Origin: Peribacillus muralis
GTDB lineage: Bacteria; Bacillota; Bacilli; Bacillales; DSM-1321
DNA length: 64,000 nt
Assembly: GCF_001645685.2 (NCBI RefSeq)
Contig: NZ_CP017080.1
Span: 191,001-255,000 of the forward strand
Direction of reading: 5' to 3'
The notes under the pieces are model-generated. The model was given only the letters and a program-made list of their open reading frames with translations. It made no database searches and had not been told where the DNA came from. This document shows, one piece after another, positions 1 through 7,559 of the stretch. Within the stretch, counting starts at the first letter, position 1; every line of letters begins with the position of its first letter. Made by a program: the position numbers and the translations under genes.

Positions 1-987
1 CTAGGTGAAAACTATGCAGAACTGTACATATACAGTGATGAAAGAGAGCTGACGGACTTTGATTCGCTTATTTTGGATAGAACGGCTACAGCGCTTGCAC
101 AGCACCTATTAAGGGAATTATATATAGAAGAGAAGAAAATGTCGGAAGAGAGTAAATGGCTGGCCAACTGGATCGGTGGGGAGTTTAGCGATGAAGCGAT
201 CAGGGAGAGGCTTTCCTATATCGATCCGAAGATGCAGTTGGAGGGTGGAATTGTATGCATTTGCAAACAGCACTCAAGGAATAATAAAAGTGCTGTCAGA
301 TTAGATGGAACCTACTTTAAGATCATGTTTAGGACAGTCTTTGAACAGTACGGATTTCAGGTTTTTCCCATGGATATACACCAGCACCTTGTGTTCATAT
401 TAGGCGATGGCCGTTCATCGGAAGATTGGAAAACAAGAGTGACAAGTGCGGTCGATCGCATGATGAAGATGGATATGGGCAGCCGGAATCGTTTGGGGCA
501 TGTTTCTGTTGGTTTTGGAAAGCATGTTCAAAGATTGAGTGAGATTTATAAAAGCTATGAAACGGCACGCGAAACCCTGCTGCTTCAGGATAGTTTACCA
601 GAGGAGAGCAGGAGCATTTTTTATCAGGATTTACATATGCACCGCATGATATCACTCTTGAATAAGCATGGAAACCTGGAGGAGACGGTGCATGAGTTTT
701 TAGGTCCTGTCATTGAATATGACAAGCAAAACAATGGAGAGCTAATGCCTACCCTGAAGACTTATCTGGCATGTAACGGATCTAAACAGGAAACTTCCAA
801 ACAACTATTCATTGTCAGGCAAACACTATATCATAGGCTCGAGAAGCTAGAGAAACTGCTAGGATCCGATTTCATGCGTTCAGATAAGCGACTAGGCCTT
901 GAATTCATGATTTTTGCATTGGACTTCCTTCAATACAGCAGCCGGAACGTCAGCGGGAATTATGTGAATGAATATATGGGGAAGTAA
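1..987 (+). CDS. PucR-family transcriptional regulator, 5' end outside window
   Basis: The reading frame is open from base 1, so the N-terminus lies upstream of the window; about 328 residues are visible. The last 60 or so residues match the PucR C-terminal helix-turn-helix (HTH_30). They carry the typical pattern: a 'TLKTYLACNGSKQET' stretch, then 'RQTLYHRLEKLEKLLG', then a hydrophobic final helix. The central part looks like the GGDEF-related CdaR/PucR region ('SVGFGKHVQRLSEIYKSYETA'). Such proteins regulate purine, sugar-acid or amine catabolism. The regulated pathway cannot be told from here because the likely target genes are upstream. Confidence 0.8.
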   Translation, partial: LGENYAELYIYSDERELTDFDSLILDRTATALAQHLLRELYIEEKKMSEESKWLANWIGGEFSDEAIRERLSYIDPKMQLEGGIVCICKQHSRNNKSAVRLDGTYFKIMFRTVFEQYGFQVFPMDIHQHLVFILGDGRSSEDWKTRVTSAVDRMMKMDMGSRNRLGHVSVGFGKHVQRLSEIYKSYETARETLLLQDSLPEESRSIFYQDLHMHRMISLLNKHGNLEETVHEFLGPVIEYDKQNNGELMPTLKTYLACNGSKQETSKQLFIVRQTLYHRLEKLEKLLGSDFMRSDKRLGLEFMIFALDFLQYSSRNVSGNYVNEYMGK

Positions 988-996
988 AATATTGCG

Positions 997-1022
997 AAGG
1001 GTGTCCAAGAGACATCCTTTTT
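997..1022 (+). terminator. Rho-independent terminator of the PucR-type gene
   Basis: Stem AAGGGTGTC with GACATCCTT (one G-U pair), 5-nt loop, followed by T residues, 10 bases after the stop codon. Confidence 0.7.
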
Positions 1023-1066
1023 GGCATGAATGGAAAAGGTGAAATCATATACTGATGCATAAGGGG

Positions 1067-1114
1067 GGATGCTGACATCAAGATGGATTGTAGGGCAAGG
1101 GGATGTCAGCATCC
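1067..1114 (+). terminator. Strong hairpin between the PucR-type gene and the YhfH-like cluster
   Basis: A perfect 13-bp stem (GGATGCTGACATC with GATGTCAGCATCC) has a 22-nt loop. It is followed on the plus strand by CTTTTTC and sits directly against the minus-strand stop at 1119. The T-run lies on the plus side. It probably separates the convergent units and may work in both directions. Confidence 0.6.
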
Positions 1115-1118
1115 TTTT

Positions 1119-1259
1119 TCAATATTCATCTTTTTTGGCGAGGCAATGATCACATTCCAAGAGATACGACTCAGCTTGCTCGGTGATGGGGGTGCCGCAC
1201 TCCGTGCATTGTTTTGGTGGCAGGTTTCTGAAAAATTCCAAAGGGTTTTTAGTTTGCAT
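1119..1259 (-). CDS. YhfH-like Cys-rich mini-protein, copy 1
   Basis: A 46-residue protein. I start it at the ATG at 1259 because AAGGAGG stands just upstream; a longer frame without a ribosome site exists. It has an amphipathic start (MQTKNPLEFFRNLPPK) and two Cys pairs, CTECG and CDHC, separated by a conserved 'EQAESYLLE'. This is the pattern of the YhfH family of Bacillus (a tiny zinc-ribbon-like family without known function). It is the third of three tandem paralogues on this strand, and each has its own ribosome binding site. Zinc binding is inferred from the CxxC pairs. Confidence 0.75.
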   Translation of the reverse strand: MQTKNPLEFFRNLPPKQCTECGTPITEQAESYLLECDHCLAKKDEY

Positions 1260-1278
1260 GATGATTCCTCCTTGTGTA

Positions 1279-1416
1279 TTAGTCTTCGCGTTTAGAAAGG
1301 CAGCGGTCACATTCCATTAAGTAGGATTCGGCGTGTTCAATGATGTGGTCACCACATTCGGGACAATGTTTTGCAGGGATATTGTTGAAAAATTCAATGG
1401 TTTTTTTCATTTGCAT
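1279..1416 (-). CDS. YhfH-like Cys-rich mini-protein, copy 2
   Basis: A 45-residue protein starting at the ATG at 1416 after AAAGGAGG; the longer frame upstream overlaps copy 3 and has no ribosome site. The sequence runs MQMKKTIEFFNNIPAKHC-PECG, then 'EHAESYLMECDRCLSKRED'. It differs from copy 1 at about a third of its positions but keeps all four Cys residues and the hydrophobic N-terminal helix. It lies 19 bp from copy 1, so the three are probably co-transcribed. Function unknown. Confidence 0.75.
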   Translation of the reverse strand: MQMKKTIEFFNNIPAKHCPECGDHIIEHAESYLMECDRCLSKRED

Positions 1417-1445
1417 GACGATTTCCTCCTTTTGGACAATATAGT

Positions 1446-1580
1446 TTATTCCTCGCGCTTGGAAAGGCAGCGATCGCATTCTAACAAATAGGAATCTGAG
1501 TGTTCGACATGTGTTTCACCACATTCTGGGCAATGTGTAACGGAATCGACCGTACATGAATTGGCTTGTTTCGCTTGCAT
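1446..1580 (-). CDS. YhfH-like Cys-rich mini-protein, copy 3 (promoter-proximal)
   Basis: A 44-residue frame with start ATG at 1580, AAGGAGGG 8 nt upstream, and stop TAA at 1446-1448. It carries CPECG and 'HSDSYLLECDRCLSKREE', clearly paralogous to the two downstream copies (copy 2 ends CDRCLSKRED). The N-terminus differs: MQAKQANSCTVDSVTH replaces the EFFNN-type helix, and there is an extra Cys at residue 9. It is the first gene of the small cluster in the direction of transcription. Confidence 0.7.
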   Translation of the reverse strand: MQAKQANSCTVDSVTHCPECGETHVEHSDSYLLECDRCLSKREE

Positions 1581-1747
1581 CTTTTGACCCTCCTTATAGT
1601 ACAGTTATTGTAATTTGTTTGTTGTTATAATACAGTATATACCCGAATTTGGAAAATGTATAGGTATTTTACAGAAAATTTAAAATTTCTTTTAAGTAAA
1701 CAAAGAAAACCCTTTAATGACAAGGGTTTACTGTGCACTATTTTTTC

Positions 1748-1782
1748 GTAATCCTTTCACGAAATCAAAGGATTACTTTTTT
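1748..1782 (+). terminator. Terminator-like hairpin without an upstream gene
   Basis: A perfect 10-bp stem, GTAATCCTTT with AAAGGATTAC, has a 9-nt loop and is followed by six T. A weaker hairpin (AAACCCTT with AAGGGTTT) sits at 1707-1729 just before it. No plus-strand gene precedes it within 760 bp, so it could end a short non-coding transcript or attenuate the leader of the downstream kinase gene. It is also flanked by T/A runs on the other strand. Confidence 0.45.
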
Positions 1783-1833
1783 AAATGCAAAAATCAAAGC
1801 AGTGATGAATACAATTTAACCGTCTATATGGGG

Positions 1834-1848
1834 CTGTTACTGTAACAG
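1834..1848. promoter_or_regulatory. Perfect 7-1-7 palindrome, possible operator
   Basis: CTGTTACTGTAACAG is symmetric about a single T. It stands 153 bp upstream of the lipid kinase start. The regulator is unknown. Confidence 0.35.
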
Positions 1849-2000
1849 TTGGGGGAAGGCAGATTGACTAATAGGCATGCTTTGGATGAAAGGGCTTCCT
1901 AGAGTGAAAAAATTAGTGACCAGAATAAATGCCATTGTGGTTTTAGTGATTCAGTAAAGAGGTAACTTGCTAATAGAAGTACATTAATGGGAGGTAGCAT

Positions 2001-2891
2001 ATGTCGAAAGTGATGATCATCATAAATCCATCTTCAGGTAAGGAAAAGGCAGGAAAGATTTTGCCAAATGCAGAAAAAGCACTGGAGGAGATATATGAGC
2101 AGGTGACTGTTCGTAAAACAAAAGGTGAGGGAGATGCAACGGATTTTGCTAAGGAAGCTTGTGCAAAAAGGTTCGATGCTGTCATTTCCATGGGTGGGGA
2201 CGGAACGGTAAATGAGATAGTGAATGGGCTGGCGGAGCAAGAACATCGTCCCGACTTTGGAATCATCCCGCTTGGTACGGTAAACGATTTCGCCAGGTCT
2301 TTAGGTATCCCCCTAAGTCCCGAAGCAGCTATAGAGATCATAAAAGATAAGCAAATAAAAGAATCCGACATCGGAAAAATCAATGATCGTTACTTCATGA
2401 ATGTTTTGGCGGTCGGATCGATCGCAGAGGCTACCTATAATGTATCCGTTGAACAAAAAACCCGCCTCGGCTCCTTTGCCTATTTCATTGAAGGAGCAAA
2501 GGCGATCATTAAGAAAAATCCATTTCCGTTAACGGTTGAACATGATCAAGGAAGATGGATCGGTAAAGCCCATTTAATGATTGCGACCATGACTAACTCT
2601 GTAGGCGGTTTCGAGCAACTTGCACCAGAAGCGGAAGTGAATGATGGTAAGCTGCACACCTTCATCATTAAAGACTTGTCGCTGCCCCTGCTCCTTAAGA
2701 TCATCCCTAGTTTAATGAAAGGGGAAATCAAGCGGCATGATGAAGTTGAATATATTCAAACATCCAAACTTCATTTATCCACACCTGAGGACATAACAGT
2801 CAACATTGATGGCGATGAAGGCTTCCTCCTTCCCTTTCAGGCGAATGTATTGCATAAGCACCTTCGTCTCTTTGTCCCCGGAAAAGCATGA
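2001..2891 (+). CDS. Diacylglycerol-kinase-family lipid kinase (YtlR/BmrU-like)
   Basis: A 296-residue cytoplasmic enzyme of the DagK catalytic domain family. The N-terminal nucleotide-binding signature is clear: 'INPSSGKEKAG' at residues 8-18 and the family motif GGDGTVNEIVNGL near 65-77. It is followed by 'FGIIPLGTVNDFARSLGIP', the conserved GTxNDFAR element. The family phosphorylates diacylglycerol or related lipids with ATP; the Bacillus paralogues (DgkB, YtlR, BmrU, YerQ) are not separable by eye. ATG start behind GGGAGG. It is monocistronic, ended by the hairpin at 2951-2990. Length is normal for the family (about 290-310). Confidence 0.85.
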   Translation: MSKVMIIINPSSGKEKAGKILPNAEKALEEIYEQVTVRKTKGEGDATDFAKEACAKRFDAVISMGGDGTVNEIVNGLAEQEHRPDFGIIPLGTVNDFARSLGIPLSPEAAIEIIKDKQIKESDIGKINDRYFMNVLAVGSIAEATYNVSVEQKTRLGSFAYFIEGAKAIIKKNPFPLTVEHDQGRWIGKAHLMIATMTNSVGGFEQLAPEAEVNDGKLHTFIIKDLSLPLLLKIIPSLMKGEIKRHDEVEYIQTSKLHLSTPEDITVNIDGDEGFLLPFQANVLHKHLRLFVPGKA

Positions 2892-2950
2892 ACTGAAAAA
2901 AAAGCCTGTCTGCCATATTGGATATTATCCACAACAAATCATGAGTGTCG

Positions 2951-2990
2951 GAAAAGCTGATTGGGCCAATGCTGCCTAATCAGCTTTTTC
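2951..2990 (+). terminator. Terminator of the lipid kinase gene
   Basis: Stem GAAAAGCTGATT with AATCAGCTTTTTC, A-rich on one side and T-rich on the other, so usable in both directions. Confidence 0.65.
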
Positions 2991-3056
2991 AGGGAGATAA
3001 AGGAGATAGCTTGTCGTCCTGTCGTACCTTATTTTGTCGTATGTACCCATTATATC

Positions 3057-3287
3057 GCCTGAGATTGAATGAATTCGTCCTGGCGCCGCAGTAAATCGTC
3101 CGAGATTGTGATAAATGGTCCTGGCGCCGCAGTAAATCGTCCCAGATTGGAATAAAACGTCCTGGCGCCGCAGTAAATCGTCCGAGATCGCAATAATTCG
3201 TCCTGGCACCGCAGTAAATCGTCCGAGATCGCAATAATTCGTCCTGGCACCCCAATAAATCGTCCCAAATCACCAATAATTCGTCCA
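3057..3287. repeat. Tandem repeat array 1: five 41-bp units of two half-units
   Basis: Units start at 3077, 3118, 3159, 3200 and 3241, exactly 41 bp apart. Each begins GTCCTGGCRCCGCAGTAAAT, then a second half CGTCCGAGATYGNNATAAWN. A partial half-unit precedes the array at 3057-3076 and a truncated copy follows at about 3283. On the minus strand each half starts GGACGA. The central units are nearly identical and the edge units have diverged. The period is not a multiple of three, so all three frames on the minus strand stay partly open by chance; I see no ribosome site and do not call a gene. It lies between the lipid kinase terminator and the nhaK promoter. Confidence 0.85.
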
Positions 3288-3475
3288 ACAAACTCATTCT
3301 CATTTAAACGTGCTGCATCCATTCCGCTTCAGCACGATAACGCTATGGGTGAACCCGGTTGGACAAACCGGATTTAGGTTATACGGATGCCGTCTCATGG
3401 CCTTGATTTTGATGATGGTCGATCAAGCAGGCAAAAGGCATCTTTATTCAGGGGGATTCTAGGCAAGAATAGTAA

Positions 3476-3504
3476 TTGCATGAATGAATGGGTCTAAATA
3501 TGTT
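3476..3504 (+). promoter_or_regulatory. Probable SigA promoter of the antiporter gene
   Basis: TTGCAT, 17-bp spacer, TATGTT, about 50 bp before the start codon. A hairpin (CGTGCTG with CAGCACG) lies further upstream near 3309-3336. Confidence 0.5.
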
Positions 3505-3551
3505 ACGCTTATATTTATGAAAATAGATAAGAGAGGAAGTTAGATGTTTGT

Positions 3552-5585
3552 ATGGAGTTTTTTCTTATTATATTGGCCCTTCTAATATTAATTGGAATGT
3601 CCAATGTAATTAATCATTTTATACCTTTTATACCTGTACCATTAATTCAAATTGCTCTGGGAGTATTGCTGGAGGTCTTACCCTTTGGTATCCATGTCGA
3701 GTTGGAGACAGAGCTGTTTTTACTGTTGTTCATCGCACCCCTTCTATTCAATGATGGGAAGAACGTGCCGCGTACAGCGCTTTGGAAGCTGAGGGCGCCC
3801 ATTCTCATGCTCGCATTGGGCCTCGTATTCTTGACGGTTTGGTCTGGGGGTTACTTAATTAACTGGTTGATTCCTTCGATTCCATTGCCGGCTGCATTCG
3901 CTTTAGCTGCGATTTTGTCCCCTACTGATGTAGTGGCGGTCAGCGCGATGGCAAGCCGTGTTAAGCTGCCGAAAAGCATTTTGCATCTTCTTGAAGGGGA
4001 AGGGCTAATGAATGATGCTTCGGGCCTTGTCGCTTTTAAATTCGCTGTTGCAGCTACAGTCACTGGTGTTTTCTCCCTGGTGGATGCAACGTTTAGTTTC
4101 ATATGGATTGCGATTGGCGGTTTTGTAGGCGGTGCACTCATTTCCTTCATCATTATCAGACTGCGTGTGTTCCTTCGCCGCTTGGGGATGGAAGATGTTA
4201 CGATGCACATGCTGATCCAAATCCTGACTCCTTTTATCATTTTCCTCGCTGTGGAGCACTTTCACCTTTCTGGTATTTTAGCGGTTGTCGCCGGGGGAAT
4301 TGTCCATGCCATTGAGCGGGATCGGGAAATATCACCGACAGTGGAGCTACAGGTCGTTTCCAAAAGCACATGGTCCGTCATCTTGTATGTACTGAATGGA
4401 CTTGTTTTCGTATTACTGGGCTTGCAAATCCCAAGTGTGGCACAGACCATATTCAAAGATCCAGCCTTCAATAACGGACAAGTGATCATTTATATCGTGA
4501 TCATCACACTTTTCCTCTTCGCCTTACGATTCATTTGGCTATTGGCTGCCTGGTCGATCGGGTGGTTCTCGAAAAAAGCAGGCGCCCAAAAGCCAGATAT
4601 GAAGGCGGCTGGAATCATCACCATTTCCGGAGTTCGTGGAGCGGTAACGTTAGCGGGTTCGTTCTCGATTCCATATGTACTGGCAGATGGAACTCCTTTT
4701 CCGGAGCGTTCGTTGATCATCTTCATTGCAGCAGGGGTCATCTTGCTGACCTTGGTTATCGCAAGTGTGTTCCTGCCGATCGTGGCACGGACGGACGAAG
4801 AGGAAGTCGTGGATAAACAGGCTGACAAATCGAAAGCAGCCGCAATCCACACACATCAAGCGGCAATCAAAGTTATAGAATCACAAATGACCGATGAAAA
4901 CCGTGAAGCCGCGCTATCGATCATTTCAAGATACCGTACGAAAATCAATGCACTTTCCTATGTAGAACAGGAGAAAGAGCCAGCTGCATTAAGAGAAGAA
5001 GAAAAGGTTCTGCGCTTCAAGGCACTTGAGGCAGAACAACGATTCCTCGATAAGCTTATCAAGGATGAGAAAGTGGATAAAGAAACCGCGTTTATATGCA
5101 AGGAATATATCCAACGGATGGAGGGTGCGGTCACTAACCTGATGAAATTCCGCCTCTTAAGGTCTGTAACACTTTTCAAAAGAAGTATGCTGAGAATCTT
5201 CAAATTGTTTTTCCCTAATAAAAATGAAACGAGAAGATTCAATATCGAGCGGCTGGAAAAGGTCAGGGACCTTAAAGTCAGGATGTATAAAGCCGCGATT
5301 CAAGAAATACAAGCTGGCATCAATGCCGATAACCATGAAACGTCCTCGATGATCATTGAAGAATATAAAGTGCTGATTCTGAAATGCAAGCGGGAAAATA
5401 GAGGTCGGGTACCTAGTAAAATGGTGGAATATGAAAGGGAGCTATTTTATAAGGCGATCCAGGCAGAGCGTGATGAAGTGCAGGAGATGTTTGAAACACG
5501 ACAAATATCGCGAGAAGTGGCCAATATCCTCCGTCATCAAATCAATCTGCGTGAAGCATTGACGATTAATGAAAACACACATTGA
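3552..5585 (+). CDS. nhaK: CPA1-type cation/proton antiporter, NhaK-like
   Basis: A 677-residue membrane protein close in sequence and length to B. subtilis NhaK (YvgP, about 670 aa), which exchanges Na+, K+, Li+ or Rb+ for H+. Residues 1-415 hold about 12 hydrophobic helices. The family's transport signature is visible: 'LAAILSPTDVVAVSAM' with the paired Thr-Asp, and 'LLEGEGLMNDASGLVAFKFA' with the Asn-Asp pair. Residues 420-677 form a charged, helical cytoplasmic tail typical of this subfamily. Start ATG at 3552 with GAGAGGAAG 12 nt upstream; an ATG at 3544 is out of frame and dies quickly. Transcribed alone and ended at 5597-5630. Confidence 0.88.
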   Translation: MEFFLIILALLILIGMSNVINHFIPFIPVPLIQIALGVLLEVLPFGIHVELETELFLLLFIAPLLFNDGKNVPRTALWKLRAPILMLALGLVFLTVWSGGYLINWLIPSIPLPAAFALAAILSPTDVVAVSAMASRVKLPKSILHLLEGEGLMNDASGLVAFKFAVAATVTGVFSLVDATFSFIWIAIGGFVGGALISFIIIRLRVFLRRLGMEDVTMHMLIQILTPFIIFLAVEHFHLSGILAVVAGGIVHAIERDREISPTVELQVVSKSTWSVILYVLNGLVFVLLGLQIPSVAQTIFKDPAFNNGQVIIYIVIITLFLFALRFIWLLAAWSIGWFSKKAGAQKPDMKAAGIITISGVRGAVTLAGSFSIPYVLADGTPFPERSLIIFIAAGVILLTLVIASVFLPIVARTDEEEVVDKQADKSKAAAIHTHQAAIKVIESQMTDENREAALSIISRYRTKINALSYVEQEKEPAALREEEKVLRFKALEAEQRFLDKLIKDEKVDKETAFICKEYIQRMEGAVTNLMKFRLLRSVTLFKRSMLRIFKLFFPNKNETRRFNIERLEKVRDLKVRMYKAAIQEIQAGINADNHETSSMIIEEYKVLILKCKRENRGRVPSKMVEYERELFYKAIQAERDEVQEMFETRQISREVANILRHQINLREALTINENTH

Positions 5586-5596
5586 ATAAGATGAAA

Positions 5597-5630
5597 GAAG
5601 CGCTGCCGATTTTCTCGGCGGTGCTTCTTC
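5597..5630 (+). terminator. Terminator of nhaK
   Basis: Stem GAAGCGCTGCCGA with TCGGCGGTGCTTC, short loop; the T-run after it is weak. Confidence 0.55.
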
Positions 5631-5911
5631 AGTATATGGTGTGGTCAACTTTATCGATTTCTCGATTTTTTGAATTCTGGAATGATTTCAAACCCTTCTT
5701 CACCATCCCTTTTTCTTACAATTAGTAACCGACAAAGCAAAACCGCGAAGCCATGTGAAAGGAAACCAGCTGCGAAGCGGATTCAAGGACCAGGGAGGAA
5801 GGCAGAAGCGGGCCGATCATGGAGTATCGGTTGAATCATTGGGGACGGAATAAGGATAAAAACCATATTGGGACTTTTTTCTTTGTCTAAATTGTTACAT
5901 GCCTTCATAGG

Positions 5912-5946
5912 AAAATGGCCGATACGAACGGCCGTTTTTAATTTTT
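5912..5946 (+). terminator. Orphan terminator-like hairpin in the cgoX leader
   Basis: Stem AAAATGGCCG with CGGCCGTTTTT, loop of 7, then TAATTTTT. It stands about 60 bp before cgoX and over 280 bp after the nhaK terminator; the stretch 5631-5911 between them has no supported gene. It could be an attenuator in the cgoX leader or the end of a small RNA. Confidence 0.45.
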
Positions 5947-6006
5947 CGGGCCCATTATGGTACACTTTACTTAATGTAAATTTCGTTAATCGAGGTGTAG
6001 TCCTAA

Positions 6007-7392
6007 ATGAAAACAGTCGTAGTAGTAGGTGGAGGCATCACCGGTCTGTCAACCATGTATCATTTACAGCAAGCAGTCAAATCGACCAGTCAATCCATAC
6101 GATTAATCTTAATAGAGGGCAATGAAAAATTGGGCGGTAAAATCAGGACAGTCCATGACGGTCCATTCAAAATAGAGGCCGGGGCCGATTCCATTGTAAC
6201 GAGGAAGCAGAATATAAAGCCGTTTCTCAAGGAGTTGGGGCTGGAGGATCAAGTGGTCTATAATGCGACGGGAAAATCATTCATCCATACGGATGGCATG
6301 CTAAAGAAAATCCCTGAAGATGCTTTATTCGGAATCCCGATGAGCCTCGAGTCTTTGGCGAACAGTGAACTGGTCTCTGCACAAGGCAAGGTCGATGCCT
6401 TAAAGGATTTCTATACAAAAAATGAGACGTTTACGAAAAATGACTCGATCGGCTTATTTCTTGAAAGCTTCTTAGGTAAGGAATTGGTGCAAAAACAGAT
6501 TTCCCCTGTCCTATCCGGTGTGTATTCAGGTCGATTAAATGAATTGACCATTGCGAAGACCCTTCCAGAGATGCTTGATTATAAAAATGAATATGGCAGC
6601 ATCATTCGCGGCCTCTCGGAAAATAAGCATAAATACCAAAGTAAGGGAAATAAAAAATTCCTTTCATTTAAAAACGGTCTTTCCACCCTGATCGATCGTA
6701 TGGAGGAAAGCCTTGAGATGGTGGAAATCTTAAAAGGTGTCAAAGCGACAAAAATAAGCAAGGAAGGTGAAAGGTATATCATCTTCTTGGAAAATGGGGA
6801 AACGTTTGAAACGGATTTCATCGTCTTGAGTACGCCTCATACGGTTGCCAGGAAACTATTGGACGATCAAGAACTGGATCAAGACTTTGCTGGCTTGATC
6901 GATAGTTCGATGATCAGCATTTACCTTGGGTTCGATATACCGGACAGCAGGCTTCCTAATGATGGCACGGGCTTCATTGCGGGTGATAATAGTGACTTGA
7001 TATGCAATGCCTGTACTTGGACGAGCCGGAAATGGGAACATACATCTGAAAACAGTCAACTTTTAGTAAGGCTTTTCTATAAAAGCTCAAGCGCTCACTA
7101 TGAACGGTTACGCTCGCTTACAAAACATGAATTAATTGAAGTGGCCTTACAGGACATAAAAAATAGTTTGGGGATTTCCGGGACGCCGATTACGAGTGAA
7201 GTGACCAAATGGCATGAAAATATGCCGAACTACCATATGAAGCATCCTCAAATCGTTCAATCCTTGGAGGCGAAATTGGCAAACGATTATCCGAATGTTT
7301 TGCTTGCAGGCTGTTCATACAATGGTGTTGGAATACCGGACTGTATTGCGGATGGGGAAAAGAAAGCACAGGCGATTCATGCAAAGTTGTAA
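6007..7392 (+). CDS. cgoX: Protoporphyrinogen/coproporphyrinogen III oxidase (CgoX, formerly HemY)
   Basis: A 461-residue FAD-dependent oxidase of heme synthesis. In Firmicutes it converts coproporphyrinogen III to coproporphyrin III in the coproporphyrin-dependent pathway. The N-terminal dinucleotide-binding fold is explicit (VVGGGITGLSTMYHL at residues 6-20), with an acidic 'IEGNEKLGGKI' after strand 2. The C-terminal 'LAGCSYNGVGIPDCIADGEKKA' is the usual flavin-contacting end of the amine-oxidase fold. Length fits the family (B. subtilis about 470). ATG start with GAGGTG upstream. It stands alone, not next to hemE and hemH, so it may be a second copy or a relocated gene. Confidence 0.85.
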   Translation: MKTVVVVGGGITGLSTMYHLQQAVKSTSQSIRLILIEGNEKLGGKIRTVHDGPFKIEAGADSIVTRKQNIKPFLKELGLEDQVVYNATGKSFIHTDGMLKKIPEDALFGIPMSLESLANSELVSAQGKVDALKDFYTKNETFTKNDSIGLFLESFLGKELVQKQISPVLSGVYSGRLNELTIAKTLPEMLDYKNEYGSIIRGLSENKHKYQSKGNKKFLSFKNGLSTLIDRMEESLEMVEILKGVKATKISKEGERYIIFLENGETFETDFIVLSTPHTVARKLLDDQELDQDFAGLIDSSMISIYLGFDIPDSRLPNDGTGFIAGDNSDLICNACTWTSRKWEHTSENSQLLVRLFYKSSSAHYERLRSLTKHELIEVALQDIKNSLGISGTPITSEVTKWHENMPNYHMKHPQIVQSLEAKLANDYPNVLLAGCSYNGVGIPDCIADGEKKAQAIHAKL

Positions 7393-7395
7393 ATG

Positions 7396-7428
7396 GAGGG
7401 CTGCCAGGATGGCAGGCCTTTTTTTTTG
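7396..7428 (+). terminator. Terminator of cgoX
   Basis: Stem GGCTGCCA with TGGCAGGCC (one bulge), loop GGA, followed by nine T. Confidence 0.7.
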
Positions 7429-7442
7429 GACTGAATTTTCGA

Positions 7443-7470
7443 TTGAAGTTTCTTATATTTCCTGTATAAT
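7443..7470 (+). promoter_or_regulatory. SigA promoter of the XRE-pot operon
   Basis: TTGAAG, 16-bp spacer, TATAAT. The expected transcript start near 7477 lies just upstream of two palindromic sites, which suggests repression by roadblock or promoter occlusion. Confidence 0.65.
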
Positions 7471-7491
7471 GAAATTCGTTAAATTAAACTG

Positions 7492-7543
7492 AAAGTTTAC
7501 TTATATCAAACTTTAATGACTGTAGGTTTACTATAAGTAAACC
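7492..7543. promoter_or_regulatory. Two inverted repeats, probable operators of the XRE-cupin regulator
   Basis: Site 1 (7492-7514) is AAAGTTT, 9 nt, AAACTTT. Site 2 (7525-7543) is the perfect GGTTTACT-ATA-AGTAAACC. Both share a GTTTAC(T) half-site (site 1 reads AAAGTTTACTTA). They lie between the promoter and the regulator start, the usual place for an autorepressor. Confidence 0.6.
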
Positions 7544-7559
7544 GATAGAGGGTAATACG

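Larger units (their letters stand above)
1581..2000. other. 420-bp intergenic region with hairpins and a palindrome
   Basis: This region lies upstream of both the minus-strand YhfH-like cluster and the plus-strand lipid kinase gene. It contains a TATAAT at 1626-1631, two adjacent hairpins at 1707-1729 and 1748-1782, and a palindrome at 1834-1848. I found no convincing open frame. A GGGTAT on the minus strand near 1637-1642 resembles a SigB -10 element but has no matching -35. Confidence 0.5.

Noticed and set aside
1637..1642. SigB -10-like GGGTAT on the minus strand upstream of the YhfH-like genes
   Set aside because: No GTTT-type -35 at 12-15 bp.
3057..3287. CRISPR array
   Set aside because: Units are contiguous with no unique spacers, and no cas genes are present.
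2976..3322. Three overlapping minus-strand frames of 77-104 codons across array 1
   Set aside because: They arise from a 41-bp repeat read in successive frames, give low-complexity shifted repeats of each other, and have no ribosome site.
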